Assembly: GCF_900104745.1 (NCBI RefSeq)
Contig: NZ_LT629732.1
Location: 1 to 64,000, forward strand
Direction of reading: 5' to 3'
Source of the DNA: Actinopolymorpha singaporensis
Lineage (GTDB): Bacteria > Actinomycetota > Actinomycetes > Propionibacteriales > Actinopolymorphaceae
Length of the DNA: 64,000 bases
Below the pieces are notes generated by a model. That model ran no database searches and was not told the DNA's origin. It saw only the letters and a program-made list of their open reading frames with translations. Shown here in pieces: positions 1 through 12,097 of this stretch (its first letter is position 1; the number at the start of each line of letters is the position of its first letter). The translations under genes were made by a program, and so were the position numbers.

Positions 1-51
1 ACCCCGGGGCCGACCGCCACCCAGGCTCCGGCCGCCCCGCAGATGCCCTGA
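1..51 (+). pseudogene. 3' fragment of the SurA-like lipoprotein gene (left-arm copy)
   Basis: These bases encode the last residues (ending AAPQMP, stop 49-51) of the lipoprotein that is complete at 9413-10027. The copy is cut by the window edge. It is part of the inverted artefact, not a separate gene. Confidence 0.8.
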
Positions 52-69
52 CCCACCGTGGCCCCGCAG

Positions 70-1122
70 ATGACGGCCGGTCGGATCGCGCTGCTGCTGA
101 CCAGCCCGCGCGTGGCGGGGCTGCTCGCCTGGCCTGCCTGGGAGCTGCTGCACGGGCCGGCCAGGTGCTCACCGACGACGCCGACCACCCGCAACGCGCG
201 GCGGTGGAGGCCGCCGGGGTCCGCGTCCTCGTGGTCGAGGACGCGCCCGGGCCGGGGGAGCTGGCCGACCTCCTCGTGACCAGGGCGCGTGCCGGCGTCG
301 ACGTGGTGTGGCTGGCCGCCGACGACGGTGATCCGCGCTCGGCCGGGCGCTCGGTCACCTGCTGGCCACCGCCGCCGAGGCCGGTACGCGCGGCCTGCCC
401 ACCCTGGAGGTGGTGCCCGCCTCCTACGACCTGCCCGGCGCTCGGCTGCTCGACCTGGTGTCGGTGATGGACCAGCTGCGCGAACGCTGCCCGTGGTGCG
501 CGACCAGACGCACCGCTCGCTGGTGCGGTACCTCGTGGAGGAGTCGTACGAGACCGTCGAGGCGATCGAGACCGGCGGCCGGCAGCACCTGCGCGAGGAG
601 CTCGGCGACCTGCTGTTCCAGGTGGTGTTCCACGCCGGCTGGCCGAGGAGGACGCGGAGACGCCGTTCTCCATCGACGACGTCACCGCCGACCTGGTGGA
701 GAAGCTGATCAGGCGCAACCCGCACGTCTTCGGCCCTGCCGCGGGTGGCCCGTCGGGACTCCGGAGTCGACGGCGGCCGAGGTGGAGAACGTCTGGGACC
801 AGTTGAAGGCCGAGGAGAAGCGGCGGACTTCCGCGGTCGAGGGCGTGCCGCTGGCGCTGCCCGCGCTGACGCTCGCCGACAAGCTGCTCGGCGTACGAGA
901 AGGTCGGGCGTCCGGGTCGACGGGCCCGATCCGGGCGTACTCGCCGAGGTCGCCGGTCACACCCTCGGCGAGCCGGGACGCCTGGACGCCGACCGGCTCG
1001 GCGCGGCGTTGCTGGCCCTGGTGGACCGCGCGCGCTCCGCGGACCTCGATCCCGAACAGGCGTTACGGGACGCCTGCCGGCGCTACGTCGATGCCGTTCG
1101 CGCCGCCGAGAATCCCGGTTGA
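70..1122 (+). pseudogene. mazG: mazG, frameshifted left-arm copy
   Basis: This is the same gene as 8332-9393, read on the plus strand. Pieces of MazG appear in different frames: the N-terminal MTAGRIALLLTSPRV, the catalytic [11 protein letters not shown] region and the C-terminal DACRRYVDAVRAAENPG stretch. Indels separate them, for example a lost G in the CPW-VRDQTH stretch near 497 and a lost base near 640. No continuous reading frame survives. It is most likely sequencing or assembly error, because the other arm encodes an uninterrupted protein. Confidence 0.85.
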
Positions 1123-1187
1123 TCGCGAGTGATCCCGGCGGTGCGCGGGTCGGTTCGCGGTGCGCACAGGCGGCGCCGCTAGGGTGA

Positions 1188-2519
<1,332 letters not shown>

Positions 2520-2524
2520 GTCCG

Positions 2525-3297
2525 GTGAGCGACGCGCGAGGTGGTCGCAACGCCCGGCCCGCGGGGCGCGGGCGAGGGCCGGGACGCGCCAAGCCCGGGA
2601 CGTCCGGGCGTGGCACGTCCGGACGCGGTTCGCGAGGTGGTGCGGGCACTCCCCGGACCACCCGCCGCACCGCCGGCGCCGGCCCCACCCGCACGGCCGC
2701 CCGGGGCGAGGCCCGTCCGGAGGCGGTGCGGCCCGGTGTGGCCCGCCCCGCCGGACAGTGCCCGGTGCTCGTCGCGGCCCCGGCCGGTCCGACGCCACCA
2801 AGCCCGCTTCGCGGCGCAACGGCAACGTCACCGGCCGGGCGGCGATCCTGCCCTGGTGATCGCGGCGCTGGTCATCTCGTACGCGTCCAGCCTGCGGGCC
2901 TGGGTCGAACAACGCAGCCAGATCGCCGCGTTGCGCACCGAGGAGACCCAGCGCACCGAGCGCGTGGCCTCACTGGAGAAGGAGTTACGGCGCTGGCACG
3001 ATCCGGCGTACGTCGAGGCGCAGGCCCGCGAGCGCCTGCGCTGGGTGAAGCCGGGCGGACCGGATACGTCGTCGTCGGTGAGGACGGCTCGGTCGCGAAG
3101 GCGCCGGCCGCCGCCGGTGGCGCCGCCGTCCGCTCGGGGCCCCAGCAGGCCTGGTGGTCCAGCCTGTGGGGAGTGTCGAGCGCTCCGGTGTGCAGCCGAC
3201 GACGCCGCCCGTCGGCAAGACGCCCAGCACGCCGAAACACCAGCCGCCGAAGACCATCGACCCCAGCCCCACCCAGACGCCGCGACCGAACCGATGA
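2525..3297 (+). pseudogene. FtsB/DivIC-like gene, frameshifted left-arm copy
   Basis: This is the mirror copy of 6138-6917. It starts at GTG 2525 just after the enolase stop and ends at TGA 3295-3297. The basic N-terminal tail, the transmembrane stretch ([10 protein letters not shown]) and the coiled coil (about 2900-3050) are recognisable but lie in different frames because of indels near 2750, 2850 and 3055. Confidence 0.82.
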
Positions 3298-3835
3298 CCG
3301 CAGCACCTGACCCCCCCGACCCCGTGGATCCGGACGCCCCGGTGGACCCGGCCGACGTGTGGCGGTCAGCGCCCAGTTGGGCCGGCCGGCCCGCGGTGTG
3401 CACCGCGTCGCGCACCGGTGCCGGTGCGGACTGCCGGACGTCGTGGAGACCGAGCCGCGGCTGCCCGACGGTACGCCGTTCCCGACCACCTTCTACCTCA
3501 CCTGCCCGCGCCTGGCTGCCGAGATCGGGCGGCTGGAGGCGAGTGGGCTGATGCGGGAGTGGACCGAACGACTGGCCGCCGACCCCGACCTGGCCGCCGG
3601 CTACCGGCGCGCACACGAGCACTACCTCGCCGCGCGCGAGCGTCTCGGCCACGTACCCGAGATCGCCGGAATCTCCGCCGGCGGCATGCCCGACCGGGTG
3701 AAGTGCCTGCACTCTCTCGTCGGCCACGCGCTCGCGGCGGGACCGGGAGTGAACCCGCTCGGGGACGAGGCGCTGGCGCTGTTGCCGGACTGGGCGGCGG
3801 GGGGACGCCTGCGTCGAGGTGGCCCGCCGGTACGC
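3294..3835 (+). pseudogene. DUF501 gene, frameshifted left-arm copy
   Basis: This is the mirror copy of 5599-6141. The ATG at 3294 overlaps the preceding stop (ATGA). A base is missing near 3357 (GACGTGG becomes GACGTG). Near 3809 an extra C and a nearby missing G change the reading of the last residues relative to the other arm. The middle reads cleanly as DUF501. Confidence 0.8.
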
Positions 3836-4736
3836 GTGGCAGCCGTGGACTGCGGCACCAACTCCATCCGGCTGCTGGTCGCCGACATCACCACCGAGCC
3901 GGCGACGGGAACCCGCCATCTGCACGAACTGGACCGCCGGCTGGAGATCGTCCGGCTCGGGAGGGCGTCGACCGCACGGGCCGGTTGTCCGAGCAGGCGC
4001 TGGCCCGGACGTTCGCCGCCTGCGAGCGGTACGCCGAGCGGATCCGCGAACTGGGTGCCGACCAGGTGCGGTTCGTCGCCACGTCCGCCTCCCGCGACGC
4101 CGACAACCGAGCCGAGTTCGTGACGGGGATTCGGAGATCCTCGGTGTCGAACCCGAGGTGATCACCGGTGCCGAGGAGCCGACCTGTCCTTCGCCGGCGC
4201 GACCCGCGAGCTGGCCGGTCGCCGGATCCCGACGCCGTACCTCGTCGTCGACATCGGCGGCGGCTCCACCGAGTTCGTCCTCGGCGGCGCCCGGCCGGAG
4301 GCGGCGGTCTCGGTCGACATGGGCTGCGTACGACTGACCGAGCGGTACCTCACCGACGACCCGCCCACACCTGAGCAGTGGAGCGGGCCCGGGCGGAGGT
4401 CGAGCGCCGGCTGGACGAGGTGGCCGGGGAGGTCCCGCTGGGAGCCGCGCCTCGCACCCCTCGTCGGCCTGGCCGGCACGGTGACGACGGGTGGCGGCGA
4501 CGGCGATGGACCTGCCGGCGTACGACCGCGACCGGATCCACCACGGCCCGCATCGGCGCGGCCGACGGCACGCGCCGCGGCCGTTGCTGACGATGACCCA
4601 CGGAGCGGAAGGCCTGCCGTCATGCATCGGGCGGGGGACGTGACGGCCGGGCACTGATCCTGGACGCATCCTGCCGTCCACCGGGATGCTCGACGGCTCG
4701 CTGACCGTCCAGCTCCGGCGATCCGGGCGAGGCTGA
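3836..4736 (+). pseudogene. ppx: ppx (Ppx/GppA phosphatase), frameshifted left-arm copy carrying the true 3' end
   Basis: This is the mirror copy of the minus-strand gene at 4753-5598, but this arm continues to a stop codon (TGA 4734-4736). The last segment, about 4650-4736, reads LILDA, a lost base, then LPSTGMLDGSLTVQLRRS, the expected C-terminal end of a Ppx/GppA phosphatase. The right arm lacks this. Frames are broken near 3960, 4130, 4180, 4380 and 4450-4650. Near 4215 the left arm has the correct reading (RRIPTPY) where the right arm has lost a base. Each arm can therefore correct the other. Confidence 0.8.
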
Positions 4737-4752
4737 GGTGAGCCCGGCGAGG
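4669..4752. other. Unpaired centre (loop) of the inverted repeat
   Basis: These 84 bases have no partner in either arm. They contain the last codons of ppx on the plus strand (stop 4734-4736) and about 16 further bases before the right arm begins. A short non-palindromic centre of this kind is typical of fold-back reads or inverted amplification chimeras. The real chromosome should continue past ppx here, and its continuation is missing from the window. Confidence 0.75.
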
Positions 4753-5598
4753 TGCGTCCAGGATCAGTGCGCGCCGCGGCCGATCACAGTCCACCCGGCC
4801 CGGATGCATGAACGGCAGCGCCTTCCGCTCCGCGTGGGTCATCGTCAGCAACCGGCCGGCGGCCGCGTGCACGTCGGCCGCGCCGATGCGGGCGTGGTGG
4901 ATCCGGTCGCGGTCGTACGCCGGCAGGTCCATCGCCGTCGCCGCCACCGTCGTCACCGTGCCGGCCAGGCGACGAGGGTGCGAGCGCGCTCCAGCGGGAC
5001 CTCCCGGCCACCTCGTCCAGCCGGCGCTCGACCTCCGCCCGGGCCCGCTCCACCTGCTCAGGTGTGGGCGGGTCGTCGGTGAGGTACCGCTCGGTCAGTC
5101 GTACGCAGCCCATGTCGACCGAGACCGCCGCCTCCGGCCGGGCGCCGCCGAGGACGAACTCGGTGGAGCCGCCGCCGATGTCGACGACGAGGTACGGCGT
5201 CGGGATCCGGCGACCGCCAGCTCGCGGGTCGCGCCGGCGAAGGACAGGTCGGCCTCCTCGGCACCGGTGATCACCTCGGGTTCGACACCGAGGATCTCCC
5301 GAATCCCCGTCACGAACTCGGCTCGGTTGTCGGCGTCGCGGGAGGCGGACGTGGCGACGAACCGCACCTGGTCGGCACCCAGTTCGCGGATCCGCTCGGC
5401 GTACCGCTCGCAGGCGGCGAACGTCCGGGCCAGCGCCTGCTCGGACAACCGGCCCGTGCGGTCGACGCCCTCCCCGAGCCGGACGATCTCCAGCCGGCGG
5501 TCCAGTTCGTGCAGATGGCGGGTTCCCGTCGCCGGCTCGGTGGTGATGTCGGCGACCAGCAGCCGGATGGAGTTGGTGCCGCAGTCCACGGCTGCCAC
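4753..5598 (-). pseudogene. ppx: ppx, exopolyphosphatase/GppA family, truncated and frameshifted right-arm copy
   Basis: This belongs to the Ppx/GppA family of actin-fold phosphatases, which hydrolyse polyphosphate and/or pppGpp in the cytoplasm. The N-terminal nucleotide-binding motif VDCGTNSIRLLVAD follows a GTG at 5598. The second motif, VVDIGGGSTEFVLGG, is present but one frame away because a base is missing near 5215. A further shift near 4970-5010 moves the helical segment (AYDRDRIHHARIGAAD) to a third frame. The last roughly 25 codons lie in the loop, at 4669-4736. The gene is probably intact in the organism. There is no stop codon between it and DUF501 upstream in this arm, so the true start is uncertain. 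Its place after DUF501 is the usual actinobacterial order. Confidence 0.75.
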
Positions 5599-6141
5599 GC
5601 GTACCGGCGGGCCCACCTCGACGCAGCGTCCCCCCGCCGCCCAGTCCGGCAACAGCGCCAGCGCCTCGTCCCCGAGCGGGTTCACTCCCGGTCCCGCCGC
5701 GAGCGCGTGGCCGACGAGAGAGTGCAGGCACTTCACCCGGTCGGGCATGCCGCCGGCGGAGATTCCGGCGATCTCGGGTACGTGGCCGAGACGCTCGCGC
5801 GCGGCGAGGTAGTGCTCGTGTGCGCGCCGGTAGCCGGCGGCCAGGTCGGGGTCGGCGGCCAGTCGTTCGGTCCACTCCCGCATCAGCCCACTCGCCTCCA
5901 GCCGCCCGATCTCGGCAGCCAGGCGCGGGCAGGTGAGGTAGAAGGTGGTCGGGAACGGCGTACCGTCGGGCAGCCGCGGCTCGGTCTCCACGACGTCCGG
6001 CAGTCCGCACCGGCACCGGTGCGCGACGCGGTGCACACCGCGGGCCGGCCGGCCCAACTGGGCGCTGACCGCCACCACGTCGGCCGGGTCCACCGGGGCG
6101 TCCGGATCCACGGGGTCGGGGGGGTCAGGTGCTGCGGTCAT
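5599..6141 (-). CDS. DUF501 family protein
   Basis: This is a DUF501 protein of unknown function, widespread in Actinomycetota between the divIC/ftsB-like gene and ppx. The ATG at 6141 overlaps the stop of the FtsB-like gene (ATGA), so translation is coupled. The N-terminal 25 residues are Asp/Pro-rich. The conserved part contains a Cys pair (HRCRCGLPDVVET), the stretch TPFPTTFYLTCP and a C-terminal GGMPDRVKCLHSLVGHALA motif. The conserved Cys and His residues suggest metal or redox chemistry, but that is a guess. The frame runs on into ppx without a stop; the end given here is where the ppx start begins. Confidence 0.75.
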
Positions 6142-6917
6142 CGGTTCGGTCGCGGCGTCTGGGTGGGGCTGGGGTCGATGGTCTTCGGCGGCTGGTGTTT
6201 CGGCGTGCTGGGCGTCTTGCCGACGGGCGGCGTCGTCGGCTGCACACCGGAGCGCTCGACACTCCCCCACAGGCTGGACCACCAGGCCTGCTGGGGCCCC
6301 GAGCGGACGGCGGCGCCACCGGCGGCGGCCGGCGCCTTCGCGACCGAGCCGTCCTCACCGACGACGACGTATCCGGTCTCGCCCGGCTTCACCCAGCGCA
6401 GGCGCTCGCGGGCCTGCGCCTCGACGTACGCCGGATCGTGCCAGCGCCGTAACTCCTTCTCCAGTGAGGCCACGCGCTCGGTGCGCTGGGTCTCCTCGGT
6501 GCGCAACGCGGCGATCTGGCTGCGTTGTTCGACCCAGGCCCGCAGGCTGGACGCGTACGAGATGACCAGCGCCGCGATCACCAGGGCCAGGATCGCCGCC
6601 CGGCCGGTGACGTTGCCGTTGCGCCGCGAAGCGGGCTTGGTGGCGTCGGACCGGCCGGGGCCGCGACGAGCACCGGGCACTGTCCCGGCGGTGGCGCGGG
6701 CCACACCGGGCCGCACCGCCTCCGGACGGGCCTCGCCCCGGGCGGCCGTGCGGGTGGGGCCGGCGCCGGCGGTGCGGCGGGTGGTCCGGGGAGTGCCCGC
6801 ACCACCTCGCGAACCGCGTCCGGACGTGCCACGCCCGGACGTCCCGGGCTTGGCGCGTCCCGGCCCTCGCCCGCGCCCCGCGGGCCGGGCGTTGCGACCA
6901 CCTCGCGCGTCGCTCAC
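6138..6917 (-). CDS. FtsB/DivIC-like septum formation initiator
   Basis: This is a 259-residue bitopic membrane protein of the DivIC/FtsB family, which in other bacteria bridges FtsL and FtsQ in the divisome. A long Arg/Gly/Pro-rich cytoplasmic tail (residues 1-110) precedes one transmembrane helix ([18 protein letters not shown]). A coiled coil with heptads follows ([15 protein letters not shown]), then the conserved [22 protein letters not shown] motif region and a Pro/Thr-rich tail. The GTG start at 6917 lies five bases after the enolase stop, so the gene probably shares the enolase transcript. The N-terminal tail is long for the family, as is common in actinobacteria. Confidence 0.85.
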   Translation of the reverse strand: MSDARGGRNARPAGRGRGPGRAKPGTSGRGTSGRGSRGGAGTPRTTRRTAGAGPTRTAARGEARPEAVRPGVARATAGTVPGARRGPGRSDATKPASRRNGNVTGRAAILALVIAALVISYASSLRAWVEQRSQIAALRTEETQRTERVASLEKELRRWHDPAYVEAQARERLRWVKPGETGYVVVGEDGSVAKAPAAAGGAAVRSGPQQAWWSSLWGSVERSGVQPTTPPVGKTPSTPKHQPPKTIDPSPTQTPRPNR

Positions 6918-6922
6918 CGGAC

Positions 6923-8266
<1,344 letters not shown>

Positions 8267-8331
8267 TCACCCTAGCGGCGCCGCCTGTGCGCACCGCGAA
8301 CCGACCCGCGCACCGCCGGGATCACTCGCGA

Positions 8332-9393
8332 TCAACCGGGATTCTCGGCGGCGCGAACGGCATCGACGTAGCGCCGGCAGGCGTCCCGTAACGCCTGTTC
8401 GGGATCGAGGTCCGCGGAGCGCGCGCGGTCCACCAGGGCCAGCAACGCCGCGCCGAGCCGGTCGGCGTCCAGGCGTCCCGGCTCGCCGAGGGTGTGACCG
8501 GCGACCTCGGCGAGTACGCCCGGATCGGGCCCGTCGACCCGGACGCCCGACCTTCTCGTACGCCCGAGCAGCTTGTCGGCGAGCGTCAGCGCGGGCAGCG
8601 CCAGCGGCACGCCCTCGACCGCGGAAGTCCGCCGCTTCTCCTCGGCCTTCAACTGGTCCCAGACGTTCTCCACCTCGGCCGCCGTCGACTCCGGAGTCCC
8701 GGACGGGCCACCCGCGGCAGGGCCGAAGACGTGCGGGTTGCGCCTGATCAGCTTCTCCACCAGGTCGGCGGTGACGTCGTCGATGGAGAACGGCGTCTCC
8801 GCGTCCTCCTCGGCCAGCCGGGCGTGGAACACCACCTGGAACAGCAGGTCGCCGAGCTCCTCGCGCAGGTGCTGCCGGCCGCCGGTCTCGATCGCCTCGA
8901 CGGTCTCGTACGACTCCTCCACGAGGTACCGCACCAGCGAGCGGTGCGTCTGGTCGCGCACCCACGGGCAGCGTTCGCGCAGCTGGTCCATCACCGACAC
9001 CAGGTCGAGCAGCCGAGCGCCGGGCAGGTCGTAGGAGGCGGGCACCACCTCCAGGGTGGGCAGGCCGCGCGTACCGGCCTCGGCGGCGGTGGCCAGCAGG
9101 TGACCGAGCGCCCGGCCGAGCGCGGGATCACCGTCGTCGGCGGCCAGCCACACCACGTCGACGCCGGCACGCGCCCTGGTCACGAGGAGGTCGGCCAGCT
9201 CCCCCGGCCCGGGCGCGTCCTCGACCACGAGGACGCGGACCCCGGCGGCCTCCACCGCCGCGCGTTGCGGGTGGTCGGCGTCGTCGGTGAGCACCTGGCC
9301 GGCCGCGTGCAGCAGCTCCCAGGCAGGCCAGGCGAGCAGCCCCGGCGCCACGCGCGGGCTGGTCAGCAGCAGCGCGATCCGACCGGCCGTCAT
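8332..9393 (-). CDS. mazG: MazG-type nucleoside triphosphate pyrophosphohydrolase
   Basis: MazG hydrolyses NTPs to NMPs plus pyrophosphate and cleans aberrant nucleotides. The protein has 353 residues from the ATG at 9393; a GTG at 9405 is the alternative start. Residues 1-110 form an N-terminal domain (RIALLLTSPRVAPG) seen in actinobacterial MazG. The MazG core then has [10 protein letters not shown], the metal-binding [11 protein letters not shown] and [14 protein letters not shown], that is, paired E-x-x-E and E-x-x-D. The RRNPHVFG and VWDQLKAEEK motifs follow. It lies downstream of the SurA-like gene, whose stop is 19 bases before this start, and was probably co-transcribed with it. Confidence 0.93.
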   Translation of the reverse strand: MTAGRIALLLTSPRVAPGLLAWPAWELLHAAGQVLTDDADHPQRAAVEAAGVRVLVVEDAPGPGELADLLVTRARAGVDVVWLAADDGDPALGRALGHLLATAAEAGTRGLPTLEVVPASYDLPGARLLDLVSVMDQLRERCPWVRDQTHRSLVRYLVEESYETVEAIETGGRQHLREELGDLLFQVVFHARLAEEDAETPFSIDDVTADLVEKLIRRNPHVFGPAAGGPSGTPESTAAEVENVWDQLKAEEKRRTSAVEGVPLALPALTLADKLLGRTRRSGVRVDGPDPGVLAEVAGHTLGEPGRLDADRLGAALLALVDRARSADLDPEQALRDACRRYVDAVRAAENPG

Positions 9394-9412
9394 CTGCGGG
9401 GCCACGGTGGGG

Positions 9413-10027
9413 TCAGGGCATCTGCGGGGCGGCCGGAGCCTGGGTGGCGGTCGGCCCCGGGGTGACGAGCTGGCCGCCCGGCTTCACCGCTCCGCCGGAC
9501 CAGGTGCCGTAGCGGGGGTTGACCCGGACGCCGACCTGCTTGGCCGTCTTCGCCATCTCCCGCCCGACCAACTGGTCGGCCTTGGCCTGGTCCTGCTGGC
9601 TGGCCGGCTCCCTGCCGAGCAGCTTGGTGTTGAGTGCCCGCCGCAGGACGACCCACCGGGCGAAGCCGTCCAGCATGTCCGGCGGGATGACCACGCGCTG
9701 GGACTGGATCTGGGACTTCACCTGGTCGATGTCGGCCTGGCTGGCGCTCACCCCGGCACGCCTGGCGGTCGGCACGATCAGTGCGTCGTCGACGAGTTGC
9801 TGCAGCAGGTCGCTCTGCAGCTTCGTCGACTCGGAGTCGCTGAGATCGGACCGGCCGGCCTTGGCCAGGATGTCGCGCGACTGCTTCTGGAGGTAGGACA
9901 CCGAGATCGTCTCGTCGCCGACTGTGGCCGCGGCTCCGGGGTTGGAGACCGCGCCGCAGCCGGACAGCGCCAGCCCGGCGACCAGAGCGACAACGGCGAC
10001 TCGACCAGCGTGCCTTCGACCGACCAC
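9413..10027 (-). CDS. SurA-like N-terminal domain lipoprotein
   Basis: This is a 204-residue secreted lipoprotein. A positively charged N-terminus and hydrophobic helix end in the lipobox LALSGC (Cys about 24). The rest resembles the SurA/PrsA N-terminal chaperone domain, with an initial TVGDETISVSYLQKQ strand-helix segment and amphipathic helices. No parvulin isomerase domain is seen. It probably acts outside the membrane in folding or stabilising exported proteins. It precedes mazG in many actinobacteria. A Pro/Ala-rich C-terminal tail follows. Confidence 0.85.
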   Translation of the reverse strand: MVGRRHAGRVAVVALVAGLALSGCGAVSNPGAAATVGDETISVSYLQKQSRDILAKAGRSDLSDSESTKLQSDLLQQLVDDALIVPTARRAGVSASQADIDQVKSQIQSQRVVIPPDMLDGFARWVVLRRALNTKLLGREPASQQDQAKADQLVGREMAKTAKQVGVRVNPRYGTWSGGAVKPGGQLVTPGPTATQAPAAPQMP

Positions 10028-10112
10028 GGGACCTCTTCTCGTAACGGAAACCAGCCACGTCGCACCCGATCGTACGCAGGGCCTTCCGGCGGCGGGCCGA
10101 CGGGCCGGACCC

Positions 10113-10118
10113 TACTCT
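10113..10118 (+). promoter_or_regulatory. Candidate -10 element for a leaderless histidine kinase transcript
   Basis: TACTCT ends seven bases before the A of the ATG at 10125, with no ribosome site between. That spacing is typical of actinobacterial leaderless genes. No good -35 was found. Confidence 0.35.
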
Positions 10119-10124
10119 CGACCC

Positions 10125-11438
10125 ATGTCCGGCCCCATCTCCGAACGAACCGCACCCTCCGGAGCCTCCATGGTCCGGTTCCGGGCGGGCCTCGCCGCCG
10201 CCGGGCTGCTCGTCCTGGCCGGCTGCGTGGCGGCGTTCCTCGTCAGCCCGTTCGTCAGCGTTCCCGCGGGTGTGGCCGCCGGCGGCCTGGCCGGAGTACT
10301 GGTGGCCGGCCCGGCGCACCGGACCGCCCTGGTGCCTGTCGTGACCGTCGCAGCACTCGTCTCCCTCGCCGCCACGATTCTCGTCCCGGAGCCGCTGCCG
10401 CCGAGCGTGCAGTGGTTCGGGCTGTTCGAGCTGGCCGGGCTGCTGTGGCTGATCGTCCTGGTGGTCCGGCTTGCCCCGGCCCGGCAGGCGGTCGCCGTCG
10501 GCCTGCTCGCCTCGGCCGCGCAGGCGACGATGATCCTTCGTGCCGTACGCGGCTGGTCCCTGCTGGACCAGGTGGGGTCGGTCGGCTTCTGGGCGCTCGG
10601 CGCGGTGTGTGCCGCTCTCGGTGGGACCTACCTGCGGTCACTGGACAGCACCCGCGAGCGGGCCGTTCGCGAGGCACGCCGGACGCAGCGGCTGGCGCTG
10701 GCCCGGGACCTGCACGACTTCGTGGCGCACGACATCAGCGGCATCGTGGTCCAGGCGCAGGCCGCGCGCGCGGTGGCCGCGCAGCGGCCGGAGGCCGTTC
10801 TCGACGCGCTCGCCCGGATCGAGGAGGCCGGGCTGGCGGCGCTGTCCTCGATGGACCGGACCGTGCACATGTTGCACGACCCGGACGAGGACTCTGCGGA
10901 AGGCGGCGCGGAGCCGCCCGGCGCTGCGGACACCGGCCGGGCAGTCGCACCAGGTGTCGCCGACCTGCCCGAACTCCTCGACCGGTTCGCCGCCGGCGGG
11001 TCCGGGCCGGTCCGGCTGCACCTGCCCCCGGACCTGGCCGCCGCCATCCCCCGCGAGATCGGCTCCACCGTCCACCGGGTGGTGGTGGAGGCGCTGACGA
11101 ACGTACGCCGGCACGCACCGCTCGACTCCGCCGTCACCGTCCTGCTCACCCGCGGGGACGGCGACGCCTCGACACTGACCGTGGAGATCACCAACCAGCG
11201 GGTCGGCCCCGGCCGTACGGACGCTCCCGTCGACGGCGGCGAACGCCGGGGCGGCCTCGGTCTGGTCGGCCTGGCCGAACGCGTACAGGCGCTCGGTGGC
11301 ACCCTGTCCGCCGGTCCGTACGGCCGGGCGGGATGGCGTACGACCGCGGTCCTCCCCCTGTCCACCGGTCCGTCCACCGGTCGAGCCGGCCGGGGCGACG
11401 ACCGAGGTGACCACCCCGTGACACGAGGACGAGAATGA
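10125..11438 (+). CDS. NarL-type sensor histidine kinase
   Basis: This is a 437-residue membrane kinase, the partner of the response regulator that follows. Residues 15-165 contain about five hydrophobic helices. The DHp segment carries the HisKA_3 phospho-acceptor motif ARDLHDFVAHDISG (His about 196). A HATPase domain follows, with the N box in VVVEALTNVRRHA and the G box in RRGGLGLVGLAERVQALGG. The signal is unknown; there is no large extracellular domain, so it may sense the membrane itself. The start is the first ATG, seven bases after a TACTCT -10-like element. The stop overlaps the start of the regulator (ATGA). Confidence 0.9.
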   Translation: MSGPISERTAPSGASMVRFRAGLAAAGLLVLAGCVAAFLVSPFVSVPAGVAAGGLAGVLVAGPAHRTALVPVVTVAALVSLAATILVPEPLPPSVQWFGLFELAGLLWLIVLVVRLAPARQAVAVGLLASAAQATMILRAVRGWSLLDQVGSVGFWALGAVCAALGGTYLRSLDSTRERAVREARRTQRLALARDLHDFVAHDISGIVVQAQAARAVAAQRPEAVLDALARIEEAGLAALSSMDRTVHMLHDPDEDSAEGGAEPPGAADTGRAVAPGVADLPELLDRFAAGGSGPVRLHLPPDLAAAIPREIGSTVHRVVVEALTNVRRHAPLDSAVTVLLTRGDGDASTLTVEITNQRVGPGRTDAPVDGGERRGGLGLVGLAERVQALGGTLSAGPYGRAGWRTTAVLPLSTGPSTGRAGRGDDRGDHPVTRGRE

Positions 11439-12097
11439 CCGGCGTGGCCACCCGGATCCTCATCGCCGACGACCAGGAGAACATCCGCAGCGGCTTCCGG
11501 TTGGTCCTGGACTCCCAGCCGGACATGCACGTCGTCGCCGAGGCCGCGGACGGCGCCTCGGCGCTGGAGCAGGCCCGGCTCCTGCGGCCGGACGTCGTGA
11601 TCGCCGACATCCGGATGCCGCGGCTGGACGGCCTGGAACTCACCCGGGCGCTGGCCGGGCCGGACGTCCCCGACCCGCTGCGGGTGGTGGTGGTGACGAC
11701 GTTCGACCTGGACGAGTACGTCCACACCGCGCTGGCGTACGGCGCCTGCGGGTTCCTGCTCAAGCGTGCCGGTCCCACGCTGCTGGTGGAGGCGGTGCGC
11801 GCGGCGGTGGCCGGGGACACGTTGATCAGTCCGTCGGTCACCGTTCGCCTGCTGCGCCACGTCAGCGAGCGGCGGCGCACCCGCACTGCTTCCCCGGTCG
11901 AGCCGCTGACCGAGCGGGAGGTCGAGGTGGCCCGCCTGGTCGCCGCCGGCAAGACGAACGCCGAGATCGGCGCCGACCTGTTCATCTCGGCGGGTACGAC
12001 CAAGACGCACGTCGCGAACATCCAGCGGAAGCTGGGCGTACGCAATCGGGTGGGGATCGCCGCGTGGGTGTGGGCGTCAGGCGAGACGATCCCCTGA
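11435..12097 (+). CDS. NarL/FixJ-family response regulator
   Basis: This is a 220-residue DNA-binding regulator. The receiver domain has the acidic pair Asp12-Asp13, the phospho-acceptor Asp58 (VVIADIRMP) and a conserved Lys in GFLLKRAGP (about 111). The LuxR-type helix-turn-helix spans about 152-208 (LTEREVEVARLVAAGKTNAEI). It is translationally coupled to the kinase. Its last ten codons and stop form the first unit of a 44-bp tandem repeat that continues downstream. The targets are unknown; there is no efflux pump adjacent. Confidence 0.92.
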   Translation: MTGVATRILIADDQENIRSGFRLVLDSQPDMHVVAEAADGASALEQARLLRPDVVIADIRMPRLDGLELTRALAGPDVPDPLRVVVVTTFDLDEYVHTALAYGACGFLLKRAGPTLLVEAVRAAVAGDTLISPSVTVRLLRHVSERRRTRTASPVEPLTEREVEVARLVAAGKTNAEIGADLFISAGTTKTHVANIQRKLGVRNRVGIAAWVWASGETIP

